Shown here one piece after another: positions 40,675 to 44,387 of a stretch of 44,387 nucleotides of DNA. Each line of letters opens with the position of its first letter. Position 1 is the first letter of the stretch. Location of the stretch: positions 1-44,387 of the forward strand of contig JAAELW010000204.1 in the NCBI GenBank assembly GCA_024226235.1, given 5' to 3'. The DNA is from a bacterium (GTDB lineage Bacteria > Myxococcota_A > UBA9160 > UBA6930). The notes under the pieces are model-generated. The model was not told where the DNA came from, did no database searches, and saw only the letters and a program-made list of their open reading frames with translations. The position numbers and the translations under genes are program-made.

Positions 40675-43600
40675 TAGGCGTCTCGGACGTAGATGGTGCG
40701 GCCTTCGCCCGCAAAGATGCCGAAGGTGGCGCGCCCGGTCGGGCTCTCGAGCCAGCCTCCGTCGCCGTTCCAATCGCCAAACAACCACGGGAGATCTGCA
40801 CCGGTGCCGGTGGTGAGATCGAACAGGAGATCCACATAGCCGGTTTGGCCGACGCCAGGTGCAGAGAGCGCCAGACCGGCATCGCCCGCAACAAGCGGGC
40901 TGTTTGCGATGGAGGGGGCGGTCGTGAGAGTCCCGGGTTGGGGAGTGAGGCCCAGCCAGGTGGTGGCTGCCGTCGTGCAGACATCATCCGTGTGGGTCAC
41001 GAATGCGCTGCCATTCCAGTATTCGCTACCGAACGGGATGCCCAGCGGTAAAAGCTCGGAACCATGGGCATTGGTGATCACCATGCGTCCGAAACGTTGG
41101 GCCTTTCCGGCGGTGAACGCGATACCCAGACCGGACGCGGCATCTCCGAACCGGACCGGATTGGAGCTACTCGGAGCCACCCCGTCCTGATCCTGGAGGT
41201 CGAAGCGCATCTCGATCTCCGCGTCGAAGGGCGCGACGGGTGCTGTCCTCGAGAAGCCCAGGTCTGGCCCATTGTCGAAGCGCAAGCGGCCGACCCCAGC
41301 GCCGAGGCTGGTGACACTCGGAAGGTTGGGCGCACTGGCAGTGAGGGTGCCCGAACTGGCTAGAAAGGCGAGGCCGGTCTGGCTGGCCGCGTCGAGTCGG
41401 AACCAGCTTCCAGCGTAGTTCTCGGTCGTTGTGCCCTGGGCGTTGCGCGCCGTTGCGGTGACCTCCGGTTCGAGACCGGTGGCGAAGGGGACTTCCTGAC
41501 CGACATATCCGAAGCCCCCGAGCGTACAGGAGGTCTGGAAGCTAGGAGTGTTCAGCGTCAGACCGAAAGCAGCCGGAGTAAAACGGCCCACCGTTCCGGA
41601 CTCACTCCCCACAGAAGCCCCGGTACCGAGGTAGCTCCCATCGGTCACACTCGCCTTCAGACGGATTGCGCCCACCTCGTCCCAGCCGAAGCTCGAGCCG
41701 CGGAAAGTGCCCGCGGGTGTCACGGCAGAGAAACTGCCACCGTTCAAAATGGCGCCGGTACCCGAGGTACCATTGCGCCCACCTGCCGGGGCAACCAGCG
41801 TCGACGCCTGAATCGTCAGACGTTCTGGGCTGGCCTCCTTCCCGAAGTTCGGCGTGAGGCTCCCCTCGGCATCGAGCACGCGGACATCGACTTCGAACGG
41901 GCTTCCGGCGGCCACGAAGACCGTGCCGGTGGGAACGGAGATCGCGGGATTGGATGTGCCGTCTGGGCGTCGGATGGCTGCGATCTCCAGCTCATCCGGT
42001 CGCACCACGAATCCGGGGGTGGCTCCCGGGATCCCTCCGGAGGGCTCCGTCACCAACAGGTCCACGAGATCGATCCGGATGCTGCCGACGTCTTTGTACT
42101 TCGCCGACACGACGGCCTGGCCCGTCGAGAAGAGCACACTGTGCAGGGTTGCAGTGGCCTGACTGCTTCCGATCGTCGCGCCATCGAGCGTCGGGAGCAG
42201 GCTGCCGGTGCTCGGATCGAGGTGGCTGCCCCAGAACGACAGCGAGCGCGTACCCGTATAGGCCTCGATCACCCCGCAGGTGGGATCTGTCGGCGTCTGG
42301 CCATAAGCCGTGATGTACATCGAAAACGCGAGGCCCGCGGTCTGGGTGGAAATCGGATCGTTGATCACCGCAGGCGGCGGGTTCGAGAGGGCACTCGCAG
42401 TCACGACAAAGCCGCTGGGCGACCAGGCGATCGTTCCCTCGCTGTCGTCATCGCGCAACGTGGTGTTGGCGGTCTCGAGCGCGTCCACATCGACCGGAGT
42501 TCCTCCCTGCAGGTAGGTCAGCGTGAAGAACGCCACCCCATCATCGGCATCGGCAAAGGTGTAGGTCGCGATGCCGTCGTCCGGAGTCGCATCATTGAAG
42601 CTGCCCTGGTTGGTGAGCGCTGCGGCCCAGGTGCCGTTCCCTGTCTGGGTATCGAGGGTGATCGCGCCGGCGTAATCGTCGACGATCGAGTCCCCGGAGT
42701 CCAATGCGCTGACCTTGATCGTCTCACCCAGGCAGTAGACGCCATGGCCATCATGGCTCAGCAAGAAGTGGTCGACCGCTGGCGAACTCACCAACTCATA
42801 GGCACCCATGTCGAAGGCTGCGCCCTCGGGGCGGGAATTCCCGTCGAGATCCAGCGTGGTCGTCGCGCTCGCATCGATCCCGGTATCGACGGCGGGAGAA
42901 GCCGCGAGCAGATGAAAATCGGTCGAGCTGGCGAAGACCGGATCCTCGAACAACTCGCCGGTACCCTGGGCCGTGCCGGAGAAATCCTGGGTATTCATCC
43001 AGAAGTCGTTGTACTCGTGCGTCAGGGACGAGCGGGCGCTCCGCTGATAGAGGCCGAACCGGTTGCTGACCACGATCGAGTTCGTCAAGAATGCCGAGCC
43101 CCGATCCACGTACAGACCACTCCCCCCGCTCTCTGCAATCACCGCGTGCCAGATGTTGGCACTCGAGAGGTTTCGAACGTGGACACCGTTCCCACTACTG
43201 CGTGCGACGATCGAATTGACGAGAGAGAAGGCGGTGACCCGGACGAGATCCACCCCACTGTTTCCGCTGTCCGTTACCTGCGTCGAGTAGAGCCCGCCCG
43301 TGGCATTGCGCAGGTACACGCCGCGGCCTCCGCTCTTGCTGACGCGGGATCGAAGCATCGTCAGATCGACCCGCTGCGCCTCGATCCCATCGTCCGTGCT
43401 GTTCTCGATGGTCGAATCGAAGATCCCGAGACTGCCTCCCCGCGTGGCCCGAATTCCCTCGCGCGTACTGGTATCGATCGAGACATCGACCAGATCGAGC
43501 GTCGAACGGGAGACCTCGAGGCCCCTGCTGCCACTTGCACTGACCTTCACGTCTCGAATCGATCCCGTCGGAGCGTCTGAGATGAGCATTCCGTCTCGCC

Positions 43601-44387
43601 CACTGTTGGAGATCGTCGTGGACCGAATGTCGATGGAGACATCATCTGACTGAAGACCGTTGTCACCACTGCCAGTGATGCTGGTTCCGCTGACCGTAAG
43701 GCTCCCCGATCGGGTCAGCTCGACACCTTCCTGGCCGTTGTCCGAGAGGGTGGAGTCGACCACGCTCAGTGTCGCCCGATCGCACTCGATCGCGTCTTCG
43801 AAGTTGTCGCGGATCGTCGAATTCGACACCGAGAGGCTTCCGAGCTGACACCGGATGCCTTCCGAGCCGCTCCCGTAGAGTGTCAATCCGGTCACCGTCA
43901 ACGCGACATTCTGCGAGAAGATGCCGTCACCTCCCGAGTTCGAGATGACGCTGGTGCCCGACACCGAAACGGTCCCGGAGCTCGTGATCTCGAGCCCCGT
44001 CGACGAGGAACTGTCGATCGTACAATTGGTGAGGGTGGCATCTGTGTCGTCGAGGTCGATCCCGTCCTCGCCGTTGCCAGTCGCAGCGATCTGGTCGAGC
44101 ACGAGCCCATTGGCGTCATCGGCATCGATCGCGTCGCGGCCTCCGACGATCTTGAAGCCACGCAGCAGATGATTGACATGGCCCACCGTGACGATGTCCC
44201 TGTTGACGTGGGTAAGGATCACCGAGCCCGCATCCCCGGTGGATGCTCCGCTGGTATCCGCGATCAACGCGATGGGCGAACCGGCTGTGCCATCGCGGAC
44301 GGAACGAAGTTCCTCGGCGTAGGTACCCGCACCGACATAGGTCGTATCCCCGGCGACCATCGTGTCGAGCGCGTGCTGAACCGTCAG
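40671..44387 (-). CDS. mshQ: MshQ-like DUF6701 protein with N-terminal beta-helix, partial
   Basis: A minus-strand gene open to the right edge; 1238 residues are visible, starting LTVQHALDTMVAGDTTYVGA, so the N-terminus is missing. Residues about 1-530 are a right-handed parallel beta-helix of about 13 rungs with a period near 23 (recurring SGGRGV, NSGRDGM, SGSRGLEV), closing with a choice-of-anchor-Q-like GAAFDMGAYEL. From about 533 an Ig/filamin-like segment (VDHFLLSHDG) leads into the MshQ/DUF6701 region, with VGRFTPAAFGLTL, PVRFGDA, TTAATTWLGL and the family end LPWLFGDWNGDGGWLESPTG then ATFGIF and IYVRDAY. MshQ is the terminal gene of Vibrio MSHA operons and is thought to be exported and pilus-associated. 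Here it is convergent with mshP. Confidence 0.9.
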   Translation of the reverse strand: MTVQHALDTMVAGDTTYVGAGTYAEELRSVRDGTAGSPIALIADTSGASTGDAGSVILTHVNRDIVTVGHVNHLLRGFKIVGGRDAIDADDANGLVLDQIAATGNGEDGIDLDDTDATLTNCTIDSSSSTGLEITSSGTVSVSGTSVISNSGGDGIFSQNVALTVTGLTLYGSGSEGIRCQLGSLSVSNSTIRDNFEDAIECDRATLSVVDSTLSDNGQEGVELTRSGSLTVSGTSITGSGDNGLQSDDVSIDIRSTTISNSGRDGMLISDAPTGSIRDVKVSASGSRGLEVSRSTLDLVDVSIDTSTREGIRATRGGSLGIFDSTIENSTDDGIEAQRVDLTMLRSRVSKSGGRGVYLRNATGGLYSTQVTDSGNSGVDLVRVTAFSLVNSIVARSSGNGVHVRNLSSANIWHAVIAESGGSGLYVDRGSAFLTNSIVVSNRFGLYQRSARSSLTHEYNDFWMNTQDFSGTAQGTGELFEDPVFASSTDFHLLAASPAVDTGIDASATTTLDLDGNSRPEGAAFDMGAYELVSSPAVDHFLLSHDGHGVYCLGETIKVSALDSGDSIVDDYAGAITLDTQTGNGTWAAALTNQGSFNDATPDDGIATYTFADADDGVAFFTLTYLQGGTPVDVDALETANTTLRDDDSEGTIAWSPSGFVVTASALSNPPPAVINDPISTQTAGLAFSMYITAYGQTPTDPTCGVIEAYTGTRSLSFWGSHLDPSTGSLLPTLDGATIGSSQATATLHSVLFSTGQAVVSAKYKDVGSIRIDLVDLLVTEPSGGIPGATPGFVVRPDELEIAAIRRPDGTSNPAISVPTGTVFVAAGSPFEVDVRVLDAEGSLTPNFGKEASPERLTIQASTLVAPAGGRNGTSGTGAILNGGSFSAVTPAGTFRGSSFGWDEVGAIRLKASVTDGSYLGTGASVGSESGTVGRFTPAAFGLTLNTPSFQTSCTLGGFGYVGQEVPFATGLEPEVTATARNAQGTTTENYAGSWFRLDAASQTGLAFLASSGTLTASAPNLPSVTSLGAGVGRLRFDNGPDLGFSRTAPVAPFDAEIEMRFDLQDQDGVAPSSSNPVRFGDAASGLGIAFTAGKAQRFGRMVITNAHGSELLPLGIPFGSEYWNGSAFVTHTDDVCTTAATTWLGLTPQPGTLTTAPSIANSPLVAGDAGLALSAPGVGQTGYVDLLFDLTTGTGADLPWLFGDWNGDGGWLESPTGRATFGIFAGEGRTIYVRDAY

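Noticed and set aside
42141-43580. Plus-strand 479-codon frame opposite mshQ
   Set aside because: No family motif, and Arg/Ile/Val-rich from reversed repeat codons; the beta-helix repeats on the minus strand explain the region.

Overview
The window is GC-rich, densely coded DNA from a Gram-negative bacterium with a free-living, environmental gene content. Supporting evidence is lipoproteins with lipoboxes, an outer-membrane secretin, a periplasmic lytic transglycosylase, a PEP-CTERM sorting signal, a bacterial initiator tRNA with encoded CCA, and type IV pilin-like proteins. The mix of a histone-H1-like FYDLN protein, an EthA-like monooxygenase, sulfatase, DUF3604 and MSHA-type pilus genes fits a deltaproteobacterial/Myxococcota-like marine or soil lineage. 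That placement is an inference from gene content only.

Left part (1-14.1 kb): an accessory, catabolic-looking region. It holds the C-terminus of a PEP-CTERM protein, a SnoaL/NTF2-like protein, an unrecognised exported protein, a phosphotransferase translationally coupled to a DUF3604 protein, a membrane-anchored sulfatase, an acyl-CoA dehydrogenase, a GAF-PAS hybrid histidine kinase, a lipoprotein esterase/hydrolase and an EthA-like Baeyer-Villiger monooxygenase. A small structured intergenic element lies before the hydrolase.

Middle part (14.1-27.9 kb): mostly housekeeping and signalling. It contains a thioredoxin-like [2Fe-2S] ferredoxin, a stand-alone initiator tRNA unit with readable promoter and terminator, a DUF4124 protein, and a three-gene set of lipoprotein, REC-PilZ regulator and small secreted protein. 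Then come a ROK sugar kinase, a methyl-accepting protein without a periplasmic sensor, the queuosine genes tgt and queA, a GH10-like hydrolase, an SLT lytic transglycosylase, a PfkB kinase, a small membrane protein, and a protein fusing a histone-H1-like tail to a FYDLN-type zinc ribbon.

Right part (28.4-44.4 kb): a nearly complete MSHA-type type IV pilus locus in the Vibrio order mshI-J-K-L-M-N-E-G-(A/B)-C-D-O-P, with almost every junction overlapping by 1-8 bases. It encodes the inner-membrane platform (I, J, K, G), the secretin (L), the ExeA-like ATPase (M), a TPR protein (N), the extension ATPase (E, with a c-di-GMP-type MshEN motif), one main pilin and four minor pilin-like proteins. The mshQ homologue follows on the opposite strand. 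Its visible N-terminal half is a right-handed beta-helix of about 13 rungs, and it runs off the right edge. A degenerate copy of a palindromic intergenic repeat sits between mshP and mshQ; a perfect copy lies between the ROK kinase and the chemoreceptor 22 kb away. The most unusual items are the beta-helix/MshQ fusion, the H1-FYDLN fusion, the two-copy palindrome that supplies stop codons to convergent genes, and the missing canonical start codon after a strong Shine-Dalgarno at the ROK gene.
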